46,800 nt of DNA from Chara braunii (GCA_003427395.1 BFEA01000297.1:1690969-1737768); one strand, 5' to 3'; positions 1 to 10,887 are shown, counted from the first letter of the stretch. Numbers and translations are program-made. The notes: generated by a model not told the origin, from the sequence alone.

Positions 1-45
<45 letters not shown>
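1..45. repeat. (AG)n microsatellite at the left edge
   Basis: An uninterrupted AG dinucleotide run opens the window. A matching (AG)n run closes it at 46782-46800, so both edges lie in simple sequence. Confidence 0.98.
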
Positions 46-48
<3 letters not shown>

Positions 49-604
49 GAACTGAGAGCGGAGAGACTTCAGACAACACACAAGACGAGAGCTCGCTGAA
101 GTCAGAAGCTGTCCAGATCCCTGTGGATGAACCTGGACGGAGTGCTGGGAAGACTCATTTGGATAGGGAGCTTGGCATGCTTACCATGGTCGGAGGCGCA
201 GGAGGAGCTCCGCTAGTCAGAAACCGATAGCAATGAGGACACATCTGCAGTCCCCATGATCCCCATCCCCGCCCCAACCCCGGCAGGCGATCATCAAGTG
301 ATTCGCCCGTGCACCGACAGATATGGCCCATATCACACCCACAACCATGAATGCAAAAGATTACATAAACAATAAGCTAGTGAAAATAATAAAGCAAACA
401 GCACCGCACAGCTTTCTTACTTGACTCACAATCCACTGCCTGACCTACGCTGCAGTATCGCCATCAGATAGGAGCAGCCAAGGAAGCTCACACCGCCCAC
501 CTACACACTTGCAGTAAACCGCAAAACACCCCTTCTTGCACTTATATAGGTCCATAGTAACGTCGAAAAACAACTTCAAACTTGAACTACCGACTTCCCG
601 CAAA
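46..604. other. Unassigned single-copy-looking DNA
   Basis: I see no gene, RNA or recognisable repeat here. The 61-codon frame starting at the edge of the AG run (45-230) has no recognisable motif and its start abuts a microsatellite, so I do not call it. Confidence 0.5.
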
Positions 605-608
605 TAAA

Positions 609-682
609 ACACACGGTCATTATAGCTGTGTCGTATTTGGGGCAACTTTCAGTCTAGATACAGCAATAATGACCATGTGTGC
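609..682. mobile_element. Family A foldback (MITE-like), diverged copy
   Basis: The left arm ACACACGGTCATTATAGCTGT is mirrored by ACAGCAATAATGACCATGTGT, around a centre containing TTTGGGGCAACTTTCAGTCTAGATA. The same arms and centre recur at 4.8, 12.0, 23.6 and 24.7 kb. A further centre-only fragment lies at about 823-858. Confidence 0.7.
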
Positions 683-939
683 TACTCACAGATGAAGACG
701 GTAAATGAACTGCCTAAGTCCACTTTCGTGCAAAAATGATGATTCATAGAGTTCGTAAAACAATAACGAAGTCCACGACCAAGTGCGCTTCCTGAGACGT
801 GGACCAGAACAAGGACAACGGCGGCAGTATTTGGGCCAACTTTCAGTCCAGATACCTGGGCTTCCTTGTTCAAAGTCAGCACGAACCTGGCCTTCAGGGG
901 CTCCCATGCCATCCTGACTGAACAAGGCCACACTGAACT

Positions 940-1135
940 TAGCAGAGACTCAGCCCAATGGGCGCTGCCTTGTTCACGTTCGCCTGTGGTGCCAAGTCTC
1001 CGTACCAAGTTGGCACCCACCCAGGCCCTGCTCCGGACTATGGGCCCTGGTTCACGTTCACATCTGGTGCTAAATCTGTGCTAAGGTGGCACCCACCTGG
1101 GCCCACCTGTGCCCTGCTTCAGCTTCGACTGTAGG
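940..1135. repeat. GGGCCCTGGTTCACGTTC repeat, two imperfect units
   Basis: Two imperfect units share CTTGTTCACGTTCGCCTGTGG or GGTTCACGTTCACATCTGG, then a TCTGTGCTAAGGTGGCACCC segment, and the tract ends in CTTCGACTNTGGGCC. A third unit is at about 1588-1670. It is a local satellite with no coding signal. Confidence 0.7.
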
Positions 1136-1639
1136 CCTCGGAAACACTTCTTTTTTCTCAAAGACCACCTAAGTTCGTATTCAGTTAATAACGTAAGACC
1201 ACATGAAGACCACAATAATAAGTGTATAATACAGTAATACCATGGTGGTGCGTGTATAATACACTAATACCACGGTGGGTGCCACCTTATTAGCACAGAC
1301 TGTTTTTTACCCCTGCGGGCCCGCCAGGGGAGCCGCAAAGGAGTAGTAGTTAAGATTCCCACGGGAACCACATACTGGCTTACTTCATAGAGGTATGGAA
1401 AACTTAATTGAATGCATAAAACCTACCTACAAGCTTTGCCTTATTTCGATCGATTAGATTATGCTTCTATGATGGCACAGGAACATGCTTATTCTCTAGC
1501 TGTAGAAAAACTTTGGTTCACGTGCACACCGTGGTGATAAATCTGCCCTAAGGTGGGATACACCTGAGCCCTTTTTCAGCTTAGACTCTGGGCCCTGGTT
1601 CACGTTTGCCTGTGGTTCTAAGTCTGTGCTAAGTTGGCA

Positions 1640-1850
1640 CCCACCTGGCCCCGGCTTCAGCTTCGACTATGGGCCCTGATAGGTCCAAACGTAGCCCCTA
1701 ATTCAGCTTCGATTACGGGCCCTGATAGCACCTGCTTCAACTTCGACTATGGGCCCTGATGGGTCCGGACTTGGCCCCTAATTCAGCTTCGACTATGGGC
1801 CCTGATAGCCCCTGCTTCAGCTTCGACTATGGGCCCAGATGGGTGTCCCA
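1640..1850. repeat. Tandem CTTCGACTATGGGCCCTGAT satellite
   Basis: The 20-mer CTTCGACTATGGGCCCTGAT recurs with alternating spacers, one like GGGTCCGGACTTGGCCCCTA and one like AGCCCCTGCTTCAG. This gives alternating units of about 45 and 34 bp. Open frames here are consequences of the repeat. Confidence 0.85.
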
Positions 1851-2208
1851 CGTCCGCACTTATCTGAGCCTTGTACAGAGGGAAAGCTCCGCCTTCCCTG
1901 GCTCAGTTTCCCACTGGGCCTATGCCCGTGCTCGGTTCGCAAATACTGGACCTGGCACTGCTGCTATGTCTGGGCTAAGTTAGTGTACGCATCTCCTGCT
2001 CCATCTATCCCCTGACGGAACTGGTTGACGTCCAACCGAGCACTGACGTCATAACTGAACAGCTCCACAGTAGACTTAGCACACACAGAACACGGACACG
2101 AGACCCCAGCGGAGCCTGGTCCATCAGCATAAACCCGACCGGGCCAAGTGATCCATATCCAGAGTCTGTACCACGTCTGTCCTGAGTCCGTACTATGTCT
2201 GTTCAAGT

Positions 2209-2465
2209 CGGGCCTGACAGAGCACGCCCATGGTAAGGACTCTGTACCCTAGACCTTACCATGGTCAACTCTGTACCATGGTCCCAGGACAGACATGGTA
2301 CAGACCATGGACCTGTTCGGTCAGGTCCATGATCATGGTACAGAGTTGACCATGGTAGACTCAGGACAGACATGGTACAGACCATGGACCTGTTCGGTCA
2401 GGTCCATGACCATGGTACAGAGTTGACCATGGTAGACTCAGGACAGACATGGTACAGACCAGGCC
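2209..2465. repeat. 77-bp tandem repeat built of CCATGG palindromes
   Basis: AGGACAGACATGGTACAG starts at 2286, 2363 and 2440, an exact 77-bp period. Each unit contains several ACCATGGT-type palindromes and an internal inverted repeat (GACCTGTTCGGTCAGGTC). The overlapping open frames on both strands simply reflect a repeat without stops. Confidence 0.92.
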
Positions 2466-3139
2466 AAGTGGTCCTACGTGCAAGCAGTGTGACCAAGCCC
2501 TTCCCAATGGGGTTGGAAAGACCAGCCAGCCCTCTGGTAAACACCACTCCCATCTTCCCCCCTCACCACCCCTCCCTCCTCCCACCCATTTGCTCGTAAA
2601 TCCTTCTTGCCCTGCAGATGTGAAGGCACTCGACCAGGAGGAATACCATCGGACATGGAGCAGATATGGAGCAGACATGGAGGTCAATTTAATAGCCTTC
2701 CTCAATTCAGTGATTCTTTTGGATTGAGGACAAAAGGCCATACACAGCACATGGACAGCCGTTGACGAGAGGGCCGCTTGCTTTTCCATTTCCGATAAAA
2801 AGAAAAAAGGGGGAAAACGAGAAACGCGAGCATGGGCACCGTGATCCTAAAGAGTATTCTGTCCTAAAGATTATTCTGGAATTACAACGGGTAGACCTCG
2901 CCTGCTCTCATAATACGCACTCGAGGCGAGGGCCTCAACACCTCGAGACTAAATAACAAAAACGCGAAGCATGTTCAGCTGTCAAGGGATAGCTGTCATT
3001 AGACTCATTACTCAGTCACATTTTTTTCATCTTCCGGACAACATAGGGTGTTGATGCAGCGCGCTGTAAACGCACATACCACAGGAAAACGGCCAGATGG
3101 CCGATACGACGAACACTGCTCCTTTATGCATTTCTATTT

Positions 3140-3140
<1 letters not shown>
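2466..3140. other. Unassigned region
   Basis: Contains a C/CCT-rich patch near 2545-2590 but no gene, RNA or transposon signature that I recognise. Confidence 0.4.

Positions 3141-3176
<36 letters not shown>
3141..3176. repeat. Poly-G tract (G36)
   Basis: An uninterrupted run of 36 G, the longest G homopolymer in the window. Its length should be treated as uncertain because such runs are unreliable in short-read assemblies. Confidence 0.95.
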
Positions 3177-3177
<1 letters not shown>

Positions 3178-3261
3178 GGAGACAGAGAATCCCCTCCGCA
3201 CGTTGTAACCCCCTACTTTCTTTACTAGCTTCATATGTTTTGCCTGCCCAAATTCTACTCC

Positions 3262-3265
<4 letters not shown>

Positions 3266-3302
<37 letters not shown>
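3266..3302. repeat. (TC)n microsatellite
   Basis: A pure TC dinucleotide run. Confidence 0.97.
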
Positions 3303-3306
<4 letters not shown>

Positions 3307-3429
3307 CAAGAACAAAACTGTTACACTTAGTTTCTTACTCCACTTCATTTTCTCATTCAATTCCACGAATTACACAAGTAATTTGAAGTAAAACATTTTA
3401 GTATTTTACACCTTACCATCTTTGCCCAG

Positions 3430-3510
3430 ATAGAACGTACGGTCATTGTCGCTCCTGTATCAACTGAAAGTTGCCCCGAATACAGCTATAATAAGGATTC
3501 TATTCAGAGG
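3430..3510. mobile_element. Family A foldback fragment
   Basis: Contains AACGTACGGTCATTGTCGCT followed by a rearranged centre (AACTGAAAGTTGCCCCGAATA) and a CAGCTATAATAAGGATTCT arm. These are the parts of the family A foldback seen intact at 12024-12123. Confidence 0.55.
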
Positions 3511-3804
3511 GATGGCACAAGGGTTTTTCAACAAAAAAAAGAAAAGGATTCTATTCAGGGGGAGACTGGAGAGCCTGTAGTTTCTCGGCTTATTACTCCA
3601 TTGCGTTTTCTCTTCCAATTCCATGAAGAGTTTTGTTACTTCCAAAAGTCGACTCTATAAGGCCAAATTGAGGAAGAAGTCAGAAGAACCGGTCCATTTT
3701 TCTTTAGAAAAAGACGACACAAATCGACTATCTACTCTAATCCAAAAAATGACACACCCGCCACATCATTTCACATGGATCACCAACTGGGTAAGGCTAC
3801 ACAG

Positions 3805-4009
3805 GCCAGAACAAAAAGAAAGAAGAGCAAGAAGAAAAAGAAGAAACAAAAGAATAAGAGCAACAAGACAAGCAAGAAGGAAGAAGAAGAGCAACAGAGT
3901 AACAAGGCAAGAAAAGAGAAGAGTGACAAGAAGACCAAGAAGAACAAGAGGAAGAAGAAGAGAAAGAAGACAAGAAAAACAAACAGAGCAAGAAGAAGAA
4001 GAAGAAGAA

Positions 4010-4041
<32 letters not shown>

Positions 4042-4255
4042 CAAGAAAAACAAACAGAGCAACAAGAAGAAGAAGAAGAAGAAGAAGAAGAAGAATCAAG
4101 TATTGACTTGGGAATTGAATTGAGAATGGCGAGGCCAATCCCGAAACCATCCACTGTCAGGAAGTTTTCAGCAAGACAGCCACACGCAAATAGCCAACGC
4201 TCAAACCCGAGATCAAGAAGAAGAAGATAACGACGAGGACGACGACGACGACAAC

Positions 4256-4287
<32 letters not shown>

Positions 4288-4515
4288 AGGAGGAGGAAGA
4301 GGAAGAGGAGGAGATAGAACGATGGAAAGACAAGGACGAGGACGACCACGACCAACAACAACAACAACAACAACAACAACAACGAGGACAAGGACGAGGA
4401 CGAGGAGGAGAAGGACGAGGAGGAGATAGAACGATGGAGGAGGACGAGGAGGAGGAGATAGAACGATGGAGGAGGAGGAGGAGGAGAGAGAATGATGATG
4501 AAGACAAATTGGACG
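3805..4515. repeat. Compound purine-rich trinucleotide tract (GAA/AAG, AAC, GAG/GAC)
   Basis: About 700 bp is almost pure A/G on the plus strand up to 4100 (GAA/AAG units). It is followed by (CAA)n and then GAGGAC/GAGGAG arrays. All six frames stay open because of the three-base period, giving Lys/Arg/Glu-rich or Leu/Ser-rich artefactual ORFs of 99-203 codons on both strands. I call no gene. The GAA part is mirror-symmetric polypurine of the kind that can form triplex DNA. Confidence 0.9.
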
Positions 4516-4796
4516 AAGAAGAAGAACAGTTGCAGAACATAAAACAGAAGAAGGAAGTTGCTACTGGACTATGCTACTGCAGCTAGTGGACTTTCAAACA
4601 AAGACGTGTGTGGGAACTTCCCGCTCGAGCACACATATATATACCCGTAGACGTGTGGGAATGCACTAAAAAGTGTGGGAATCCTTCACCTGAAACAGAG
4701 CCGCATAACATGCTTTCTTCTTTTCTTGTTAAGCTTCCATTCTTTCAGTCCTGTCCTGTCCGATGAATCGTCATCTGTTCGCTCGCTGCTTGCTAG

Positions 4797-4901
4797 CCTT
4801 CTTCCCCCCAATACAACATACGGTCATTATAGCTGTATTTGGCGTGTCTTTCAGTCTAAATATAGCTATAGTGACCGTACGTTGTTTTCGGGGGAAGAAA
4901 G
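4797..4901. mobile_element. Family A foldback (MITE-like), near-complete
   Basis: The ends TTCTTCCCCCCAATACAACA and GTTGTTTTCGGGGGAAGAA are inverted repeats enclosing CGGTCATTATAGCTGTATTT and its mirror. TAGCC occurs at 4794-4798 and 4902-4906 and may be a 5-bp target-site duplication. It has no coding capacity. Confidence 0.8.
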
Positions 4902-5229
4902 TAGCCTTCAGATTTACGTATTGCATGATGCACCTCCTCACTCTTCAGTGAACCACCAGCTCACACGATCCTACGTTGTCGAAGCCACCTTCCAACCCTG
5001 GCGAGCCTCGGACTGCGCCTTTTCAATGTGGCCTGACACATTCACTACCGGCCCAGGCCCAAATCAAAAAGCTCTTTCCACATATTATATCCGTAGAAGC
5101 CCTTCTCTGCTTCGCCTGAACGGGGGCACAACTTATTCCCTCCTGCTGCTTTCTACCTCCTCGCATTCACTTTTGATTATACAGTATCATAACTTCATAG
5201 AAAAAGTACAGTATTTAACTTTGGGGTGA

Positions 5230-6060
5230 TCGCTACATGCTCCTCCCTAAACCATGAAAATAGACGACAAGCGTTGATATACTTGCGACCAGTGCGTACT
5301 GCAGACGACGTCGTTAGCAGTATGAAAATGCTTCAGTGCCATTCTCCCAAGATAGGCTAACAGCCTCCACCCTCCACTCAGTGCAACTCTCCACAGGCCA
5401 GCCAGTCCCAGCCGGTGCCAGCCGGTCCCAGTCCTGGCAACGGAGAAGTAAAGCACTCGGTTTTCCAGACATCTCGGCCAAACGGTTTTAACTCCGCTAT
5501 ATTCTTCTCTCAAATCTTTCCTGATCGTAAATTATTTCAATTCCCCATCACTACATACCTGCCACACTCCCTAAGGCATAAAAACAAAACAAAACAGGGG
5601 ACCCCTGAGGGAGACAACAACGCTATGTTCACACGGATATTCTTTATCACGCACCAGTACTGTTCCCCGCTTGAAAAAAAAAGTGAGCCGGTCAACAAGG
5701 AGGACGCACGCGGCCCGGAGGCGGCCAGGTGCGCCCTGAAATCTCGGCGAGCAGGGCCCACCCGCGGTCGATAACCGGGAAAGGTATTGGCAGGTTCACT
5801 GAGCGCATTCTCTCTACAACCCAAACAAAGGTGGGGGAACTGAAGTGGCTTCACCTTCATTCCTGTGTCCCCACAGATGGGAGGACTGGCTCTACCTCAG
5901 GTGGGAATGCATCATTGCCAGAGGATTTTGGGAAAAATTAGACTTAATGTGGCAACAGGCATATGGATCCTCAGGCAGCTGGGACCTCCCAGGTACATGA
6001 GCTTTGGGACAACCACTTCACGTCATCACAGGTAGATACACTGGTAATAGCACAAGGGCA
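5230..6060. other. Unassigned region
   Basis: Mixed-composition DNA with short, non-overlapping open frames of no recognisable family. CAGCCGGTCCCAGYC-type short duplications occur around 5400-5440. I see nothing else. Confidence 0.4.
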
Positions 6061-6150
6061 GGATCTAAAAATAGTTCAGCTTTTCAGAACTGGGGCTTCC
6101 TTTTTCTGGTCCCTTTGCTAGCCTGAAGGGGGCCTTTTTACTCATTGACA

Positions 6151-6187
6151 AATGAGCCCCACCCGGTTCCCCTGGGTGGGGCTCATT
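6151..6187. repeat. Perfect 14-bp-arm hairpin
   Basis: AATGAGCCCCACCC (6151-6164) and GGGTGGGGCTCATT (6174-6187) are exact reverse complements around the loop GGTTCCCCT. The core CCCACCCGGTTCCCCTGGGT recurs at about 6335-6354 with a shorter stem, so this is a dispersed small foldback. Confidence 0.9.
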
Positions 6188-6389
6188 CCTCAGTGAAAAA
6201 CCGCACCCCTTCCAGACTACTCTCTCTCCGCTCGAGGGACGCATCAGACTCGACCTCACAGCCAAATGGTTTAGGGTCAAGAAGCAGCAAGCATCCAGTA
6301 CAGAGGCGAAAGACGCTTTCCCGACGAGATGGTCCCACCCGGTTCCCCTGGGTCAGGCTCACCGATAAAAACCAGAGACCCTACTGAGA

Positions 6390-6795
6390 CCTTTTGTGGG
6401 ACAAACCTCCTTCCTGCCCTGCCCTTCCTGCAAATCAGACAGCTATTCTATTCACTGAGAACAGTGAGAAGGTAGGAGGAAGGATATTCAGCTCGCATGC
6501 ACATTCTCTGGCAGACGAGTACCGTACCTGCAATCCTTTTCTAATTAGGTGTTTGTACAGGTAATTACGTTCATTTATTATTAACCTCGTTTTTTCACCA
6601 TTCCAACTTACAATTGGAATTTTCAATTTTCTTTATTTTTTTTTTTACAATTGGATTCTACTTTATAGGTGCAACTTTATTCTTTCTGAAGCGAAAAAGG
6701 GTAATGCTCCTGGCAATTCTTTTAAACTCCAGCTAGACTTGTAAAGACCCAGGTCTCAATTTGACTTTATGAGGGATGTTGGCTCTATGGATTTT
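6390..6795. other. Unassigned AT-rich region
   Basis: T-rich stretches at 6630-6660. I recognise no gene, RNA or repeat. Confidence 0.4.
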
Positions 6796-6804
6796 TCCTT
6801 ATGT

Positions 6805-7255
6805 ATCTGACCGCAATTACGGCCGGAGCTGAATGCATCTGACTGTAATCTCGTCGGTAACAGCTGCATGACACCTGGAAGAGGACTGTCTCAGCGGTCC
6901 TTTTTTGTTTTCCCTCTGGCTTTTTACTTCCCGAGTTTAGAAATCTTTCTTAAATAGATGTGACTGTGATTACGGTCAGATGCATCCCGCTGTGACCGTA
7001 ATTGTGGTCAGATACATCAAGCAAAGCCCTGGAGTGATCATGCCCCCGCTGCGACCATAATTGTGGTCAGATACATCAAGCAAAGCCCTGGAGTGATCAT
7101 GCCCTGAGACATAGTTCACACCGTATCACCCTTCATTACACCGGTCAGATACATCAAGCAAAGCCCTGATCAGATGCATCCCTCTGCAACTCAGCTGTGA
7201 CTGTGATTACGGTCAGATGCATCGCTGTGACCGTCATCGCGGTCAGATACATCAA
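6805..7255. repeat. Family E repeats (GACCGTAATTGTGGTCAGATACATC), partly tandem
   Basis: At least seven copies of a motif built on the palindrome TGACCGTAATTACGGTCA followed by GATACATC or GATGCATC. Two units from 6989 and 7048 form a 59-bp tandem sharing AAGCAAAGCCCTGGAGTGAT. The motif recurs at 15.1, 20.1-20.4, 25.2 and 30.1 kb. Confidence 0.85.
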
Positions 7256-7272
7256 GCAAAACTCGGAGGGGC

Positions 7273-7400
7273 CGCGCAGCAGCATGGGGTGCCAATGAAA
7301 ACAAAAATCGGCAGCCTTCGAAGTGGTTCGGGTTTCGTGCTTGGGGTGCGATGAAAACAAAAATTGGCGGCCTCCGAAGTGGTTCGGGTTTCGTGCTGAC
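7273..7400. repeat. Direct duplication, ATGAAAACAAAAATYGGC unit
   Basis: Two copies about 60 bp apart share GGGGTGCSAATGAAAACAAAA-like sequence and GAAGTGGTTCGGGTTTCGTGC. The opposite-strand open frames here are repeat-derived. Confidence 0.75.
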
Positions 7401-7712
7401 ACCCGCGGGCCGCCAAATGCACAAAGGAGACTGCACTACAATCCAGATGCATTCATACTGACCTCATTTTTATTTGAATGTATACAAACCATTCTGAGAA
7501 CCAGATACATTTTTGAATCTTGTCTACTGGAGCGAGGACCTATGTCTCCCTCTTTCCGCGCTTTCTTTTTTTTTCCAGTCAGCGACGACACATCCGCTTT
7601 CTTTTTTCATTTTTTTTCAAGAACAAGGGCGACGGCCTTGAGATATCATCATCATCATCAAACTGACCGCCCTAGGCATTTCAAAATCGTAGTATTTCGC
7701 TCATCTGCTTCC

Positions 7713-8120
7713 CACTGGGGTGAGGTCCCACTAGCAAAGAGGGTTGGATAAACATCCTGAACCTGTTAGTGTTTTAAACCACCAGTGCTTGGCCCATACA
7801 TCGGCCGCGGCCCGTTGTCGTTAACGGCCCAGAACTTCCGGGCTTCGGGGTACCAGACCTCAATGGCTGGAAGCGCCAGCCAAAACAAAGTTCGGAAAAA
7901 CTTGGCGCGCAGAAGCTTTTGCTTCAATCCAGTATATTACGATGGAAGTTAACTTTGGTTGGCTAATTCGCTCCGTACATAGATGGTCTGCAAGTATGAC
8001 GGCTCGGCATCGATAACTGGGTGGGACAAGTACTGGTGGTTTAAGCAGAGATGCGGAGTAGTTCAATCTCGACATTCTGCACCTTTCCACAAACAAGTCC
8101 AGATTCAGGTGTTGGGACCT
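7713..8120. mobile_element. Family D foldback, diverged or interrupted copy
   Basis: The left end GAGGTCCCACTAGCAAAGAG and the right part ACAAGTCCAGATTCAGGTGT plus GGGACCTC match the terminal and internal arms of the intact family D element at 9353-9634. The middle is unrelated, so this may be two fragments or an element with an insertion. Confidence 0.45.
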
Positions 8121-8167
8121 CTACCCTCGAGCTCGAACTCAGCTCCACATTTTGACAGGTCAGGGGT

Positions 8168-8675
8168 GTACCAACTGAGGACGGCATACTCACACTAGCA
8201 CGTACAATCCCAAATTATATGTGATCCAATTTGCGACTATACGGCACTTCCCAGTCACACAGCACACCCGTATACATCACAAAACACAAAGGACAGTCTC
8301 GACCTGCTCTAGGAATGCGATTATACGGCCCGAGGGGTCACACAGCACAATGCATAAAAATCCATCCCTTTTTTTCCTGTGTTTTTTTTCCCCTTTTCTC
8401 ACAAGAGCTGCCCACCAAACGTCGAATTCTTTTTTTTTTTTGTCTCCGGAAAGAAACAGGTCTAAAAGAAATACTCAATTGCGAAGACCTCCAGAGGTTC
8501 CCGCAAAATACGTAACCCCACGGCTGTCCAAGCCGCTGACATTTACGTGCCCATTTGCGTGAAAATGCAAAATACATAGCCCATGTGACCCAAAAAATCA
8601 CCTACAATTTACAATTTTTGATTTTATGAAAATGCGTGCTAGTGTGAGTATGCCCTGCGCTGGGCCAGTTGGTAC
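8168..8675. mobile_element. Family P: 508-bp element with terminal inverted repeats
   Basis: The ends GTACCAACTG and CAGTTGGTAC are exact reverse complements. Just inside, GGCATACTCACACTAGCACG (8183-8202) pairs exactly, 20 of 20, with 8635-8654. The interior has subterminal repeats (CTATACGGCAC, TTATACGGCCC, GTCACACAGCACA twice) and no transposase. This fits a non-autonomous DNA transposon. GTGAGTATGCCCTG recurs at about 31812-31825. Confidence 0.75.
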
Positions 8676-9300
8676 AAATGTTTGCTTTCACCATCGGGCC
8701 TATAGCTCAGGGGTGGACCCCACAGCACCAAGGCAAAGCAAAATGGGGAGCCACGCATACATGTTTGCGCCCGTCCACCGCGAACGGACCTTCGCCGGAC
8801 TGCGGGGGACCCCACTGCAACCGCGCACAAGGCGTAGTGTAGTGTCCCTGTCACTCCCGTTTACCGAAATAGGAAATGTTTCCGTTGTTTTCCCAAACGG
8901 GAAAGTGAGGGGCTGCAACTTGCGTTCAGACGGAGGGCACTTTCGTTCCTACGAGCGTCTGTTTCACATCCATCCACCCCACCCCCGCTGGCTCCGTCCG
9001 CGATGGAGGCCCCCTCTCTCGGACCAACCATGTAACTTTGGCATTTCTTTTCGGAATTCTACAAAGCGTGCCACGGAGGATTCCGCCATCATTACAGTGA
9101 GCGAAGTGGAAACGGAACCTCCTGAAGTTGAAGTCTTCCAGGCCACGCCCGACGGCCTGTGGGGTCTGAAAAACCCCTCCCTCCACGCCAAAACCTGCCC
9201 TTTTCCGCATGCATACATGCCTGCGGGCGGGGTCCGGGCCTCAGTCGGTACACCCACCCACTGACAAAAAAAGGAAATACAGAGACCCAAGTTTGAACCC
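8676..9300. other. GC-richer segment with a fortuitous 212-codon frame
   Basis: An open frame (8626-9264, plus) begins inside the family P right end and overlaps long frames on the minus strand. Its product shows no domain I recognise. It contains small inverted repeats, such as TCACTCCCGTTT near 8849 with AAACGGGAAAGTGA near 8894. TATAGCTCAGGGGTGGA at 8700 looks like a tRNA box A, but no partner box B is evident. Confidence 0.4.
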
Positions 9301-9352
9301 AGCTGCTACAATCAGATGACGAAAATAAAATCGTTCTGAAATAGCTAGGGGC

Positions 9353-9634
9353 CCGGGGCCAAGTCCCACTAGCAGCGTTGAGCTACCTCAACGCCTGAAT
9401 CTGGACGTGTTTGGGGAGACGTGCAGTTCAGGAAACTCTACACGATTTCTGCACATCTCCGCAAAAGCGTCCAGATTCAGGTGTTGAGTTACCTCAACCC
9501 CTGAATCCGGACGTGTCTGTGGATACGTGTAGAAATAGCGTCGAGTTGAGTCTTCTGAACCACACATCTCCACAAACACGTCCAGATTCAGGCGTTGAGG
9601 AAACTCAACGCTGCTAGTGGGACTTGGCCCCCGG
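9353..9634. mobile_element. Family D foldback, intact (~282 bp)
   Basis: The termini CCGGGGCCAAGTCCCACTAG and CTAGTGGGACTTGGCCCCCG are inverted repeats, continued by CAGCGTTGAG and CTCAACGCTG. The interior holds two hairpins in tandem, each pairing CAACSCCTGAATCYGGACGT with ACGTCCAGATTCAGGYGTTG-type arms. No coding capacity. Related copies lie at 7.7, 10.7, 10.9 and 27.1-27.4 kb. Confidence 0.85.
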
Positions 9635-10084
9635 TCAGTTCAATGCCGACGACAAGTTTGCTTTCGACAACTCCGCTCCACTCCACTTCAGTCCGCTTCT
9701 CCTTTTTTTCTTTCTTTTTTTTTTTTTAATACAAGAAAGCTCAGCTCATTTATTATATTTTGCACACCAAGGGGAGGCCGGGAATCCTCGAACAACAACC
9801 CGGGGCCAAGTCCCACATGCACCTTTCAATTAGCTCAACGCAACGGTGTGACACGGTTTTTGCAACTTAAAAACTCAAAACAAAGGCAAAAAAAGGAGAA
9901 GCAACTTAAAATCAAAACAAAGGCAAAAAAGGAGAGAATCAAATGCTGCTGAAAGCTTTGTTCCCCTTCCCCCTATTTCCCAAAAAACAATGAATAACCA
10001 AATGCTACTGAAATCTTTGTCCGCAGTAAAATGGAAAATACAACAATCCTCAGCGAAAGGCTCCTCATACTACGCAACGTCAGA

Positions 10085-10382
10085 GACAGGGAATCACTAG
10101 AACATGAAATGAACGTAGACAGTACTCCTGGCTTGGTGCATTCACAGAAACGAGTTTGGGGCTGCACAGCCAAACACAACATGAGCACTCTCTGTCAGAG
10201 TGTCGTCCCACGGCTGTCAGAGTGCCCTCCCACAGAAGGTCAGAGTGTCCTGTCAGAGTGCCCTCCCACAGAAGGTCAGAGTGTCCTGTCAGAGTGCCCT
10301 CCCACAGACAGGGACTCGCTAGAACAGGAAATGACCGTAGACAGTACTCCTGGCTTGGTGCATTCACAGAAACGAGTTTGGG
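10085..10382. repeat. Nested tandem repeat: 222-bp outer unit, 36-bp inner units
   Basis: A ~76-bp block (GACAGGGAATCACTAGAACA to AAACGAGTTTGGG) at 10085-10160 recurs at 10307-10382. Between the blocks GTCAGAGTGCCCTCCCACAG starts at 10216, 10252 and 10288, an exact 36-bp period. Open frames on both strands follow from 36 being divisible by three. Confidence 0.92.
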
Positions 10383-10670
10383 CACGGCTGTCAGAGTGTC
10401 CTCCCACAGAAGGTCAAGATGGCACAAGCACCGTTGAACCCGTACCCCACTCGAACAAGTGGGGTATGTAGTTCAACGGAAGATGGGCAGGGTAGGAGGC
10501 GTTGTATTCGGGCAGAGGGATTTTTCAGCACCTTTCGTGAACCAAAAAACGAAAACGAAAGTCTTTGTATTTTATACACCTAAGAACAACCGCTGGATGT
10601 GCAGCTCCCGATGCACATCTCAGACGCCCCCTGCGGTCACACACGCTGAGCTAGTTCATAGTTGACCTCG

Positions 10671-10776
10671 CTCAACGGTGTATCTGGGACTTGGCCCCCA
10701 GGGCTCAACGGTGTATATGGGACTTGGCCCCCAGGGCTCAACGGTGTATATGGGACTTGGCCCCCAGGGCTCAACG
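10671..10776. repeat. 33-bp tandem repeat derived from a family D terminus
   Basis: CTCAACGGTGTATATGGGAC starts at 10671, 10704 and 10737 and a fourth unit begins at 10770. Each unit contains GGGACTTGGCCCCCAGGG, the family D terminal sequence. Confidence 0.9.
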
Positions 10777-10887
10777 TGTACCACTAGCGGCGGTTTAGTT
10801 TACGTATCGTATATTTGCCAACGTGGTCACACTACAGTTGGGCCGGGAGATTTTCAGATCGGACGGCAAGGACCCATGTACACTCGA

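Noticed and set aside
3623-4391. Large Lys/Arg/Glu-rich and antisense Leu-rich frames
   Set aside because: Products of GAA, AAC and GAG trinucleotide repeats that are open in all frames.
4675-5229. 184-codon frame with a signal-peptide-like start
   Set aside because: The frame runs straight through a complete family A foldback (4797-4901) and shows no domain. The hydrophobic start is likely chance.
8626-9264. 212-codon plus-strand frame
   Set aside because: Starts inside the right end of a TIR element, overlaps equal frames on the other strand, and has no recognisable domain.
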